From Microbacteriaceae bacterium (GTDB taxonomy: Bacteria; Actinomycetota; Actinomycetes; Actinomycetales; Microbacteriaceae), in contig JALRLI010000009.1 in NCBI GenBank assembly GCA_023254555.1, positions 1 to 20,023 of the forward strand: 20,023 nt of DNA, given 5' to 3'. The number at the start of each line of letters is the position of its first letter. Positions within the stretch are counted from its first letter, which is position 1. Below are positions 1 to 6,487 of this stretch, piece after piece. The notes below the pieces were generated by a model. It was not told the origin of the DNA and made no database searches. It worked only from the letters and a program-made list of their open reading frames with translations. A program made the position numbers and the translations under genes.

Positions 1-139
1 TTTTCGTTTGCTCCGCCACCATACCGAATGTGTCAAAGACAACCGTGGGTGTCATGTACCCGAGGCCGAGGGCCACGATTGCCCAGAGGCCTAGATTTCG
101 TTTCAGATTGGATGTGACCGGCATTGCCATCTCAGGCAT
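1..139 (-). CDS. APC family amino-acid permease, N-terminus only (partial)
   Basis: The first 46 residues of a minus-strand gene that runs off the left edge. The peptide begins MPEMAMPVTSNLKRNLGLW and continues with IVALGLGYMTPTVVFDTFG, which is typical of the first transmembrane helix of APC (amino acid-polyamine-organocation) permeases: the glycine-rich unwound stretch GLGYMTP followed by a second hydrophobic run. Such proteins import amino acids or amines across the plasma membrane; the substrate cannot be told from this piece. The start at 139 is chosen because GAGGGG lies 7 nt upstream; in-frame ATGs at 130 and 124 are alternatives. It is divergent from the nitroreductase gene, with about 210 bp between them. 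Confidence 0.75.
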   Translation of the reverse strand, partial: MPEMAMPVTSNLKRNLGLWAIVALGLGYMTPTVVFDTFGMVAEQTK

Positions 140-352
140 ATCTGCACCCCTCGGGTAATGACTTCAGAAAGGAGCGCAACATCGCTCGGTGAGATCTGAA
201 ATGAAAAGTTTTTCTGTTGCTCACTCATCTTTCCACTGCGGTGAGCGTGCTCGCAACACGAAGCGCTGCATGCCCGAAACTGAGTTAAGCGCGGTTGGTG
301 GGTGGCGCCCACGCGCTCTTGAATTGTGCAGAGTGCCAGTAGCCTTATTGCT
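140..352. other. Divergent intergenic region, permease / nitroreductase
   Basis: 213 bp without a supported gene. It holds the SD of the permease (minus strand, close to 147-152) and the -10 box of the nitroreductase (340-345). I looked for a riboswitch or strong hairpin in the roughly 200-nt leader side of the permease and saw only short imperfect dyads. Two minus-strand reading frames across it have no family resemblance. Confidence 0.5.
319..345 (+). promoter_or_regulatory. Promoter of nitroreductase (leaderless type)
   Basis: A TAGCCT -10 box at 340-345 fits the actinobacterial TANNNT consensus and lies 7 nt before the ATG at 353, so transcription would start at or next to the start codon. 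TTGAAT at 319-324 is a possible -35 with a 15-nt spacer. No SD precedes the ATG. Confidence 0.5.
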
Positions 353-1174
353 ATGACTCGAATCGAAGACCTCCTCGCAGCGCGGTACGGCGCGTTCGCC
401 CCGCAGGTAAAGGCAGAACTCAACCCCACCCTCGAGACGCTGCTGTCTCACCGCTCGGTGAGACAGTTCACAGACGAGAACGTGACGGATGATCAGCTGA
501 AGCTCATCATCGCGGCGGCGCAGTCGGCATCGACCTCATCGAGTCTGCAGGTGTGCAGTGTGGCTATCGTGAACGACAAAGCGAAGCGCGAGAGGCTTGC
601 CGAGGTGTGTGGTGCCAGCGGCGAATTTGTGCGCCAGGCTCCCGTGTTTATGGTTTGGCTCATCGATTTTGCGCGGGCAGCGAGCATCCTCGAATTGCAG
701 CAGATTGACACAAACACCTTCGATCTCATCGAAAGCACATCGCTTGGTTTTCTCGATCTTGGTATCGCATCACAGAATGCCTTGCTCGCGGCTGAGTCGC
801 TCGGGCTCGGTGGCGTCTATGCCGGTTCACTGCGAAACGATGTGCCGAGCGTGATCGAGACGCTGAAGTTGCCGAAGTACGTTTTTCCTGCGTTTGGGCT
901 CGCGATCGGGCATCCTGACCGCGCTGAGAAAACCAGCATCAAGCCGCGACTGCCCCAAGCAGCTGTGGTGCACTACGACGAATACAATCCCGACGCGTGG
1001 GCTGACACGGTGCCCGGTTACGACGAAGAATTTGCCAAGTACTACGCCGGCCAGGGAGTTTCAAATGCGAGTTGGATGCGTACCCTTGGCAAGCGGCTAA
1101 GTAATCCCGAGATACTGCACGGCAGACAGCAGCTGCGCATGCACCTTGAGGCCCAGGGCTTCGACTCGAAATAG
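353..1174 (+). CDS. NfsA-like NADPH-dependent flavin/nitro reductase
   Basis: A 273-residue cytoplasmic oxidoreductase of the nitroreductase superfamily, NfsA/FRP branch, which uses FMN and NAD(P)H to reduce nitroaromatics, quinones or flavins. The visible signature is LLSHRSVRQFTDENV near residues 30-44, where the HRSxRxF stretch contacts the FMN phosphate. It is followed by a serine-rich segment (STSSSLQ) and a central GLGGVYAGSLRND loop, both usual in the family. The length agrees with NfsA/FRP proteins (about 240-275). The ATG at 353 is preferred to an upstream GTG at 326 because family homology starts near here and a -10 box sits 7 nt upstream. The physiological substrate is unknown. Confidence 0.85.
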   Translation: MTRIEDLLAARYGAFAPQVKAELNPTLETLLSHRSVRQFTDENVTDDQLKLIIAAAQSASTSSSLQVCSVAIVNDKAKRERLAEVCGASGEFVRQAPVFMVWLIDFARAASILELQQIDTNTFDLIESTSLGFLDLGIASQNALLAAESLGLGGVYAGSLRNDVPSVIETLKLPKYVFPAFGLAIGHPDRAEKTSIKPRLPQAAVVHYDEYNPDAWADTVPGYDEEFAKYYAGQGVSNASWMRTLGKRLSNPEILHGRQQLRMHLEAQGFDSK

Positions 1175-1191
1175 TGCTGCAGGTGCGACGC

Positions 1192-1197
1192 TAAACT
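1192..1197 (+). promoter_or_regulatory. -10 box of the DUF6328 gene (leaderless type)
   Basis: TAAACT, six nucleotides before the ATG at 1204, with no SD. It lies in the 29-bp gap after the nitroreductase, so the downstream gene probably has its own start of transcription. Confidence 0.5.
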
Positions 1198-1203
1198 CGA
1201 ACC

Positions 1204-1713
1204 ATGCGTGAAGAGTATCCGCCGCCCGCAGATCCGCTCAGCGGTGAAACCGAGTTTGAACGGTTGGAGCGCCGCTGGACAGAGCAGCTCACTGAGCTTC
1301 GAGTAACCCAAACCGGCACCCAAATTATGACCGGCTTCTTACTGACGCTGCCGTTTCAGCCAGCCTTCGCCGAAATCAATGAGTTCGAGCGCGCCGTTTA
1401 CCTTGCGCTCGTCATCACAGCGACTATTGCCACAGTGATGGCTATTGCACCCGTGAGTTTTCACCGGATACTGTTCGGCCACGCCGGCGCGAAGAAGCGC
1501 ATTGTTGGGCTTACGCAGCGGGTGCTTCAGATTACGCTCGTTCTCGTTGCGCTGGTGCTTGCCGGTACTGTCGCTCTTATCTTCAATATGGTGTTGGGGC
1601 AGCTCGCCGCCGCAATCGGCTTCTTCGCCATCCTGATACTTACGTTCGCGATTTGGACAATCCTGCCGCTGCGCATCCACCACATCTTCACGAAACAGGA
1701 GATTGGCGACTGA
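1204..1713 (+). CDS. DUF6328 family membrane protein
   Basis: A 169-residue protein resembling DUF6328, an actinobacterial family without known function. A charged N-terminal segment (residues 1-35, with ERRWTEQLTELRVTQTGTQ) precedes four predicted membrane helices at roughly 39-56, 66-86, 107-130 and 134-156. A short basic/acidic C-terminal tail follows. The segment RVTQTGTQIMTGFLLTLPFQ is characteristic of the family. It ends 7 bp from the convergent DUF2834 gene. It probably sits in the cytoplasmic membrane; nothing here points to a particular activity. Confidence 0.75.
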   Translation: MREEYPPPADPLSGETEFERLERRWTEQLTELRVTQTGTQIMTGFLLTLPFQPAFAEINEFERAVYLALVITATIATVMAIAPVSFHRILFGHAGAKKRIVGLTQRVLQITLVLVALVLAGTVALIFNMVLGQLAAAIGFFAILILTFAIWTILPLRIHHIFTKQEIGD

Positions 1714-1720
1714 GAGTTGG

Positions 1721-2056
1721 CTACACGCCTGATCCGTCAGCCACGCGCCGAGCGAGGGTGCGTTCGCGCATCGCAAGAAACAGCGGAAACGTGAATGCCA
1801 TCGCGGTGATCCCTGACAGCAAGATGTAGAGCCACACCCGCTTCATTCTGAGACGCCGAGCCTCGGTAATCATGAACACAACCACGGCGATTGCGACAAT
1901 TGTGAGATCTGCTGAGAGCACCCAATCAACAGCTGACCCAAACCAGGCATCGAGGTAGCTTTCGCCGTTCATCACGGCGATTCCGTTGAATACCCAAGCT
2001 GTAATGAGCCCCGCCGCAGCGAGAATCAAGTATGTCCAGAACAGCGCCTTGTGCAT
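1721..2056 (-). CDS. DUF2834 family small membrane protein
   Basis: 111 residues, beginning MHKALFWTYLILAAAG. Three membrane helices are visible: about 5-22, 43-64 and 75-96. The arrangement, with a conserved helix 1 and a WFGSAVDWVLSADLTIVAIA middle part, matches DUF2834, a family of unknown function. The ATG at 2056 is chosen over a TTG at 2080 because AGGAG lies 8 nt upstream. It is divergent from the DUF805 gene; an inverted repeat lies between the two. It converges on the DUF6328 gene with only 7 bp between the stop codons and no terminator hairpin. Confidence 0.7.
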   Translation of the reverse strand: MHKALFWTYLILAAAGLITAWVFNGIAVMNGESYLDAWFGSAVDWVLSADLTIVAIAVVVFMITEARRLRMKRVWLYILLSGITAMAFTFPLFLAMRERTLARRVADGSGV

Positions 2057-2094
2057 TTCGAACGCTCCTTGTCTTTGCAATCAGAGTAATCCGT

Positions 2095-2119
2095 TTGAGC
2101 CCAAGATACACAGGCTCAA
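2095..2119. promoter_or_regulatory. Inverted repeat between divergent DUF2834 and DUF805 genes
   Basis: A perfect 7-bp dyad TTGAGCC ... GGCTCAA with an 11-nt spacer (2095-2101 and 2113-2119). It lies between two divergent genes, so a terminator is unlikely; an operator for a dimeric regulator is a reasonable guess. No regulator is known for it. Confidence 0.4.
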
Positions 2120-2122
2120 TGC

Positions 2123-2151
2123 TTAGGATTCGACGTTGGTGGGCGTACAGT
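2123..2151 (+). promoter_or_regulatory. Possible promoter of the DUF805 gene
   Basis: TACAGT at 2146-2151 (TANNNT type) with TTAGGA at 2123-2128, spacer 17 nt. It would give a leader of about 48 nt, consistent with the gene having an SD (GGAG at 2196-2199). Confidence 0.35.
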
Positions 2152-2205
2152 GTGAACAAACGCAGTTCAACGCTGAATCGTGTGAATCAATGATTGGAGA
2201 ATCTG

Positions 2206-2595
2206 ATGTCGTTTGGTGAAGCAATCCGAAGTGGGTTCCAACACTATGTTTCCTGGCAGGGCCGCGCATCACGCTCAGAGTACTGGTGGTGGGTTCTCTT
2301 CGTGACTCTCGTTACGTTGCCGTTCAACATCCTCTATCAGGTGACTGTGCAGAGTGTGATCTTCTCTGGTACCACTGACATCATGGCTATCTTCAATTGG
2401 GCGTACTTCTTGCTCCTGATTGTTGCATTGGCACTGTTTCTACCCGGCCTTTCAATGCTCATTCGCCGCTTGCACGACACTGATCGCTCCGGCGGCTGGT
2501 TCTGGATTGCATTCGTGCCATTCGTTGGCTCGATAGTTCTGCTCGTGTTCATGCTGCTGCCGTCAACACCTGGGCCAAATCGCTACGACTCGTAG
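2206..2595 (+). CDS. DUF805 family membrane protein
   Basis: A 129-residue protein of the DUF805 (YhaH-like) family. The family marks are the N-terminal FQHYVSWQGRASRSEYWWW box (residues about 11-29), the LIRRLHDTDRSGGW box near 90-103, and the terminal GPNRYDS. Hydrophobic helices lie at about 30-50, 60-85 and 103-120. Function is unknown in the family; it is an inner-membrane protein. The ATG at 2206 is chosen for GGAG 6 nt upstream; a TTG at 2194 is also open. Its last 13 bases overlap the convergent histidine kinase gene inside a palindrome. Confidence 0.85.
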   Translation: MSFGEAIRSGFQHYVSWQGRASRSEYWWWVLFVTLVTLPFNILYQVTVQSVIFSGTTDIMAIFNWAYFLLLIVALALFLPGLSMLIRRLHDTDRSGGWFWIAFVPFVGSIVLLVFMLLPSTPGPNRYDS

Positions 2596-2597
2596 CG
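2581..2597. repeat. 17-bp palindrome forming the ends of two convergent genes
   Basis: CGCTACGACTCGTAGCG has 8-bp perfect arms around one central base. It encodes the last codons and the TAG stop of DUF805 on the plus strand (TAG at 2593-2595) and those of the histidine kinase on the minus strand (TAG at 2585-2583). It could form a hairpin in both transcripts; there is no clear T tract, so a role in termination is only possible. Confidence 0.6.
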
Positions 2598-4388
2598 GCT
2601 GTCGTAAAAATCTGACGCTGGAACTGGGTTTGAGTGTCTGGATGAATTCTGCCGGTGGATGTGGCAGGAGACGACAGTGCCTTCCATCGTGGATACGAGT
2701 TGCCAGGTATTGCGGGTAGCCGCATCAAAGATTTTGGAGCCGAGGCCTGGGGCCCCTGGTGTGACACCGGACCCATTGTCGATGCCTGTCACCTCAATGA
2801 TCTGAGGGGAAAGGTCGACTGAGAGTGAAATCACAGTGGCGTGCCCGTGCCGGTAGGCGTTCGTAACTAATTCTTGAAGGATGGTTTCCAAGAGCCCAAA
2901 CTCGGAATCAGTGAGGGCAGATTCGCGGGGCGAGAGGCGGAATTGCACATCCAAAATACCTTCCCACAGATCATGTATTTCTTGGAGGAGGTTCGGGAGA
3001 TTGCGGGCGGAACGCGAAGATGAATTCAAGAGACCAAGCTCAAGTCTTGTCAAGAGATCCTTAATAATCTGGACGATCGTGGTGGACTCTTCGGGGTTTT
3101 GTTGGAGCCGCAGCGCGAACATTAAGAGTTGGTTGTGCACGTAACCATGGAGTAGTTCAGCTGTTTCTCGCCTGCGAAGCAATGCAAGCATTTCATCGGC
3201 TTCGCGATTGATGCCTTCAACATGATGCAGGGTAAGCTCGGCCCGAATCTGAAGGTGGGTTTGTCTTGCGGTTTGTACCGCCCCGAAGATAAGTGCTGTA
3301 GCGAGGAGTGACACAGAAAGTGAAGCGATTACCGCAACGCTGTTGACGGCTGGTGATTGGCCAAAGACCGCCACGCTCAATTCATTTATCGACCACGCAA
3401 TGCAAATAGGGATTGCGAAAAATACCACCGGTCCGCTGAGACGCCCACGAAAAGGGATGCGCCGTCCCAGTAAAAAGCCTCCGAAGGCGATGCATGTTTG
3501 TAGAAGTGTTCGAGCGAGGGCATCCCAAAACGATACGAAGTGATACTGGAACGAGAGGAGGGAGAGAAAAAGCGCAGCGCTCAGTGCCAGTGCGGGGAAA
3601 CGATGCTGTGCGATTGTTTGCTTCGCCAGGCTTCTCAGTGAGAAACCCGTCAATCTGAGTTCTTGTTCTTGCCAGAGCGAATGACTCATCTCTCTGACAT
3701 CAAAGTGAGCTAGGTCGTGAAGCAGATCGGTGAGTTGTTCAGGGGTGTCAACTTCGTCAATGCGAGCATTTGCTGCAGCTACAAATTCAGAGAGTTCTGA
3801 GTTTTGCCGGACCTGGTTGGAATTCAATATCTTGTCATGCACCCGTTCGCTGATCAGGAGTTCGCGCTCCTCACCGTATTTTCCGAGAGTGGCGCCCACC
3901 AATTCGAAGAGTGGAACCAACCACATGCCAATGACCATCGGGGCGATGGCGCTTTGAATCACGCCGATCAGAGAGTGATGTTGTGAGGTGAGAAACGAAA
4001 AGCTGCTGTAGGTCACGATTCCTTTGGCTAGACCGACAACCGAGCCGATCAACATGGCGCTCCAGAGGGGAGCCTTGTGATGCTCGGGTAGCGATGTGAC
4101 GAAGCGGGCCCACACTGCGAGGGGCACGAGCATCGCACACGCTGCGAAGACGTTTGAGACGAAGCCTGGAAGAAGAGCGGTTTCTTCTGAATCAAATCCC
4201 AGCAAGAGTGTTGAAATACCGCACCACAGCGTGACGGCCCAGACCCATAGCCACGATTGTCTTCGCCAGCGCAGGGAAGCCGGAGGAAATTTGCCTCGCT
4301 TAGTGTTTTGCAATACCGTGCCCTGTGGCTTCAAAGTAGATACGTGCGAGCTGCACTCTTGTGTTTGACCTGGCTGACCGGGGAACAT
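2583..4388 (-). CDS. Sensor histidine kinase, partner of the adjacent NarL-type regulator
   Basis: 601 residues if read from the ATG at 4388. Two membrane blocks are seen: helices near 45-63, 72-95, 108-127 and 138-165, then a cytoplasmic segment (about 170-255, containing LLHDLAHFDVREMSHSLW), then helices near 262-282, 288-306, 319-333 and 348-372. A dimerisation segment follows with LLHGYVHNQLL, whose His414 is the likely phospho-acceptor. The ATPase domain has the N box ELVTNAYRHG (506-515), DNGSG (537-541) and GLGS (548-551). It should phosphorylate the regulator encoded just upstream. The start is uncertain: ATG 4388 overlaps the regulator gene by 89 nt and has no SD, while TTG 4313 would overlap by 14 nt and lose only 25 unconserved residues. 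Confidence 0.85.
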   Translation of the reverse strand: MFPGQPGQTQECSSHVSTLKPQGTVLQNTKRGKFPPASLRWRRQSWLWVWAVTLWCGISTLLLGFDSEETALLPGFVSNVFAACAMLVPLAVWARFVTSLPEHHKAPLWSAMLIGSVVGLAKGIVTYSSFSFLTSQHHSLIGVIQSAIAPMVIGMWLVPLFELVGATLGKYGEERELLISERVHDKILNSNQVRQNSELSEFVAAANARIDEVDTPEQLTDLLHDLAHFDVREMSHSLWQEQELRLTGFSLRSLAKQTIAQHRFPALALSAALFLSLLSFQYHFVSFWDALARTLLQTCIAFGGFLLGRRIPFRGRLSGPVVFFAIPICIAWSINELSVAVFGQSPAVNSVAVIASLSVSLLATALIFGAVQTARQTHLQIRAELTLHHVEGINREADEMLALLRRRETAELLHGYVHNQLLMFALRLQQNPEESTTIVQIIKDLLTRLELGLLNSSSRSARNLPNLLQEIHDLWEGILDVQFRLSPRESALTDSEFGLLETILQELVTNAYRHGHATVISLSVDLSPQIIEVTGIDNGSGVTPGAPGLGSKIFDAATRNTWQLVSTMEGTVVSCHIHRQNSSRHSNPVPASDFYDSRYES

Positions 4389-4938
4389 TCAATGACTGCG
4401 CCACTCTGTTGATGACAGCCTCTACCGACTTCTCTGAAACATGTCGGAGACGAGCAATTTCTGAGTTACTGAGTCCATCAGCCAACAAGCGAAGCGTTAT
4501 GAGTTGCGTTGCACTGAGGTGGGAAAGCGAGCCAGTAGTGTTCACGGCCACACGTCTGCTCTTACCCTGAAGTGAGCGGTCGATGCTGTGAGCTATTTCG
4601 TCTAAATCCGACACATTTTGCTTGACCAGATACTGGCTACCCTGAGGCAACGGGCGGGATCCAGAAAGCATGCGGGGATCTTCGAAGGTTGTCAAGAATA
4701 CAATGCCGATACTGGGGTCGCGCTTGCGCAGCTCGTGCGCAACATCGATTCCGTTCGGCCCTTTTCCGAGGTGCACATCGATGAGTGCGCATTGAGGGGG
4801 GCAAGCCCGGCTGAGTTTCAGAGCATCGGCACTCGTTTTTGCGGAGCCAGCCACCGAGAATCCAGCGGCGCTGAGTGCCGCTGCAATGCTGATTCGGCTA
4901 AGGTCATCGTCTTCCACAACGAGAACAGTGATTGGCAT
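4300..4938 (-). CDS. NarL/LuxR-family response regulator
   Basis: 212 residues from the ATG at 4938. The receiver domain (1-125) begins MPITVLVVEDDDLSR, with acidic residues at 10-12. It has the phospho-acceptor Asp54 (ALIDVHLG), Thr83/84 (FLTTFED) and Lys106 (YLVKQNV), so the active site is complete. A LuxR-type helix-turn-helix covers about 138-187 (LSATQLITLRLLADGLSNSE and on). It is transcribed first, with the kinase directly downstream, and is a DNA-binding switch for that kinase. The reading frame opens further upstream to 5004, but homology begins at 4938 and a -10-like AATACT lies 6 nt before that ATG. Likely targets are its own promoter and the divergent surface-protein gene. Confidence 0.9.
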   Translation of the reverse strand: MPITVLVVEDDDLSRISIAAALSAAGFSVAGSAKTSADALKLSRACPPQCALIDVHLGKGPNGIDVAHELRKRDPSIGIVFLTTFEDPRMLSGSRPLPQGSQYLVKQNVSDLDEIAHSIDRSLQGKSRRVAVNTTGSLSHLSATQLITLRLLADGLSNSEIARLRHVSEKSVEAVINRVAQSLNVPRSARSNTRVQLARIYFEATGHGIAKH

Positions 4939-4944
4939 GAGATT

Positions 4945-4950
4945 AGTATT
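4945..4950 (-). promoter_or_regulatory. Candidate -10 box of the regulator-kinase operon
   Basis: Read on the minus strand it is AATACT, six nucleotides before the ATG at 4938; no SD is present. The first base departs from TANNNT. The corresponding -35 position overlaps the tandem repeat at 4970-5006, which would suit autoregulation. Confidence 0.35.
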
Positions 4951-4969
4951 GCGCGAGCGGGTGTGATGT

Positions 4970-5006
4970 CCTAGACAGCCCCCACAGCCTAGGGGAAACC
5001 CCACAT
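4970..5006. repeat. Tandem repeat, candidate operator of the response regulator
   Basis: Two back-to-back units: CCTAGACAGCCCCCACAG (4970-4987) and CCTAGGGGAAACCCCACAT (4988-5006). Both start with CCTAG and end with CCCCACA. The second contains the dyad GGGGAAACCCC (4992-5002). The block lies over the expected -35 region of the regulator promoter and just before that of the surface-protein gene, which is where an activator or autoregulator of the NarL class would bind. The binding role is inference. Confidence 0.5.
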
Positions 5007-5007
5007 T

Positions 5008-5034
5008 TTGATATCCAGTTTTGCGGGGTATGTT
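5008..5034 (+). promoter_or_regulatory. Possible promoter of the surface-protein gene
   Basis: TTGATA (5008-5013) and TATGTT (5029-5034), spacer 15 nt, directly after the tandem repeat. Transcription would begin near 5041, leaving a leader of only about 5 nt before the ATG at 5046; no SD is seen. Confidence 0.4.
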
Positions 5035-5045
5035 CTCAGCAGTGA

Positions 5046-6206
5046 ATGCTCGTTGCTATGCGCACAGCTATTCGGATTTCACTCGCTGCCATCGTGAGTT
5101 TTGCATTGCTTATTCCTGTCATATCTGGGGGAGTGGCAACGGCAGTTCCGTCGACTAAATCCATAAGTTTTGATTGCAGTAGCAATAATCAGAACCAATT
5201 TGGGGGAGACGTTTACCTCAAGCCTGGTGAAAGTTTCACAGTTCAATTTGTCAACTGCCATCCTGATATTTATATAGATGTGGATACAGACCCGACCGTA
5301 TTTACAAGCGTCATTATGAGTCCGTCAAGCGATGGCAATATTGTCTTTTATGCTGACGGGACATACATCATCAATGCAACGGTGGCACCAAGCCAATCGC
5401 AGGGGGTGTGGCATTCTGCGAACGCAGCCTATGCATATATCTGGTTGGATCCAAACAGCCAATCGATGAATGATTATGTAGGGGTGTATCTCGTCGGCGA
5501 TGATGCTTCCGAAGTGAGTCAGGCTCAAGTTCAAAATCTGATGTTTGACTTCCCTGGCTTGTTGAGCCAATCCGACCTGTTCACCGGAGTCGCAGCCTTA
5601 GACGAATGTATTACGTATGACCCTTCTCAACCAGGGGGGATAGCTGGTCATCCAGTTCCGTTCAAAGCTCTGGATTTTGTCGTGCAGACACCAGGCAATG
5701 TGACCATCCGCACGGAATCGACATTCCCCACATCGTCCTTCACCTCGTATCTCGAGAATCCTTCCGCCGGGCTTGGATCCATGCTGAGCTCCGCAAATTA
5801 CCTGCTGTATGACGATTTCGATCCACAAAACCCAGGTGACGGGTTGATTGCGTGTGGCGATTACATTCCCGAAGAGTCAGCGGGAGATTATCTCGCTTCG
5901 GGCGAAATACGAATGAATTCTTACGCCGAACTCAGTACCCAACTCAACACGGGAACCTACACCCTTGTAGCGGTTCCACGAGAGTCGCTCACCCTCCAGG
6001 ATTGGCAAAACTTTGCTGGAAACCAGAACCAATACATATATACGGAGGTGTGGACACCTCTGCCGCAGGTAGCAGCGTCGCCGGCCCTTGCTGCCACGGG
6101 TCGGAATCATCTCGGGTGGTTCTTCTCTCTGGGCGCCGTATTCGGCTTGGCTGGTGTGTCGCTCGTAGGCTGGCGGAAGATGCGAACTAGGCGCACAATT
6201 TCCTGA
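5046..6206 (+). CDS. Sortase-anchored (LAxTG) surface protein of unknown fold
   Basis: 386 residues. An N-terminal signal peptide (basic MRTAIR, hydrophobic 11-28, probable cleavage after ATAVPS or nearby) is followed by a polar, Asn/Gln/Ser/Asp/Tyr-rich exported part with four cysteines (44, 71, 188, 270), enough for two disulfides. The C-terminus has LAATG (348-352), a hydrophobic helix (about 356-375) and the basic tail WRKMRTRR. This is the layout of an LAxTG substrate of actinobacterial class E sortases. No sortase is in the window. I recognise no ligand-binding or enzyme domain in the body. The gene is poorer in GC than its neighbours (24 of 60 bases G/C at 5161-5220), which suggests transfer or relaxed codon use. 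An in-frame ATG at 5058 is the alternative start. Confidence 0.75.
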   Translation: MLVAMRTAIRISLAAIVSFALLIPVISGGVATAVPSTKSISFDCSSNNQNQFGGDVYLKPGESFTVQFVNCHPDIYIDVDTDPTVFTSVIMSPSSDGNIVFYADGTYIINATVAPSQSQGVWHSANAAYAYIWLDPNSQSMNDYVGVYLVGDDASEVSQAQVQNLMFDFPGLLSQSDLFTGVAALDECITYDPSQPGGIAGHPVPFKALDFVVQTPGNVTIRTESTFPTSSFTSYLENPSAGLGSMLSSANYLLYDDFDPQNPGDGLIACGDYIPEESAGDYLASGEIRMNSYAELSTQLNTGTYTLVAVPRESLTLQDWQNFAGNQNQYIYTEVWTPLPQVAASPALAATGRNHLGWFFSLGAVFGLAGVSLVGWRKMRTRRTIS

Positions 6207-6487
6207 CGGGAGTGTTCCGCGCCTCAAAAAGGGAGCGAGTTTGAGTCTGTAGCTGGCGCAGCAGTCGTCCGCGCGAAGCGAGGGTTTTCCGAGGTCACCG
6301 GTTTAGATGTGCCTGAAGTTCTAGGAGATCACGTGGTGGCGGCGGTGGGATTTGACCCCACCGCTACCCTGCAAGCGCTTCGCGCTCGCTGGGGCCCGCG
6401 CGGCGTGGGCTCACCCACGGACCGTGGGTTCAAGCGCTGGCACAGAAATAAATAAGAGATCCCAATCAAGTTGGAATCTCTTATTTA
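6207..6487. other. Gene-poor structured region left of tRNA-Ser
   Basis: About 280 bp with no supported protein gene. 6207-6330 shows nothing I can name. 6334-6440 is GC-rich and full of short dyads: CGTGGG/CCCACG (6404-6419) overlapping ACCCACGG/CCGTGGGT (6413-6429), which exclude each other, and a 7-bp stem at 6371-6389. It also has tRNA-Ser-like pieces. 6448-6488 is the tRNA terminator. A frame at 6352-6609 runs through the tRNA and is spurious. Confidence 0.5.
6334..6415 (-). pseudogene. Degenerate tRNA-Ser-like remnant
   Basis: On the minus strand the 3' end reads as a T arm (GTGGG, loop GTCAAAT, CCCAC), then CGCCGCC, A and CCA, very close to the T arm and 3' end of the intact tRNA-Ser nearby. 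AGGGTA upstream also matches its variable arm. The 5' part has no good acceptor partner (GGTGA at 6415 is the only hint) and the anticodon arm is not preserved. T54 is replaced by G. It is therefore a remnant at most, and chance resemblance of the 5' two thirds is quite possible. Confidence 0.35.

Noticed and set aside
140..352. Riboswitch in the leader of the amino-acid permease
   Set aside because: No recognised aptamer core and no stable hairpin near the SD; only short imperfect dyads.
4992..5002. GGGGAAACCCC as a terminator
   Set aside because: Only a 4-bp stem, no T tract, and it lies between two divergent genes where nothing needs terminating.
4939..5004. 22-codon upstream extension of the response regulator
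   Set aside because: Not conserved, and it would run into the tandem repeat; the receiver domain starts normally at 4938.
6189..6224. AGGCGC ... GCGCCT dyad at the end of the surface-protein gene as an intrinsic terminator
   Set aside because: The 24-nt gap between the arms is unpaired and no T tract follows on either strand.
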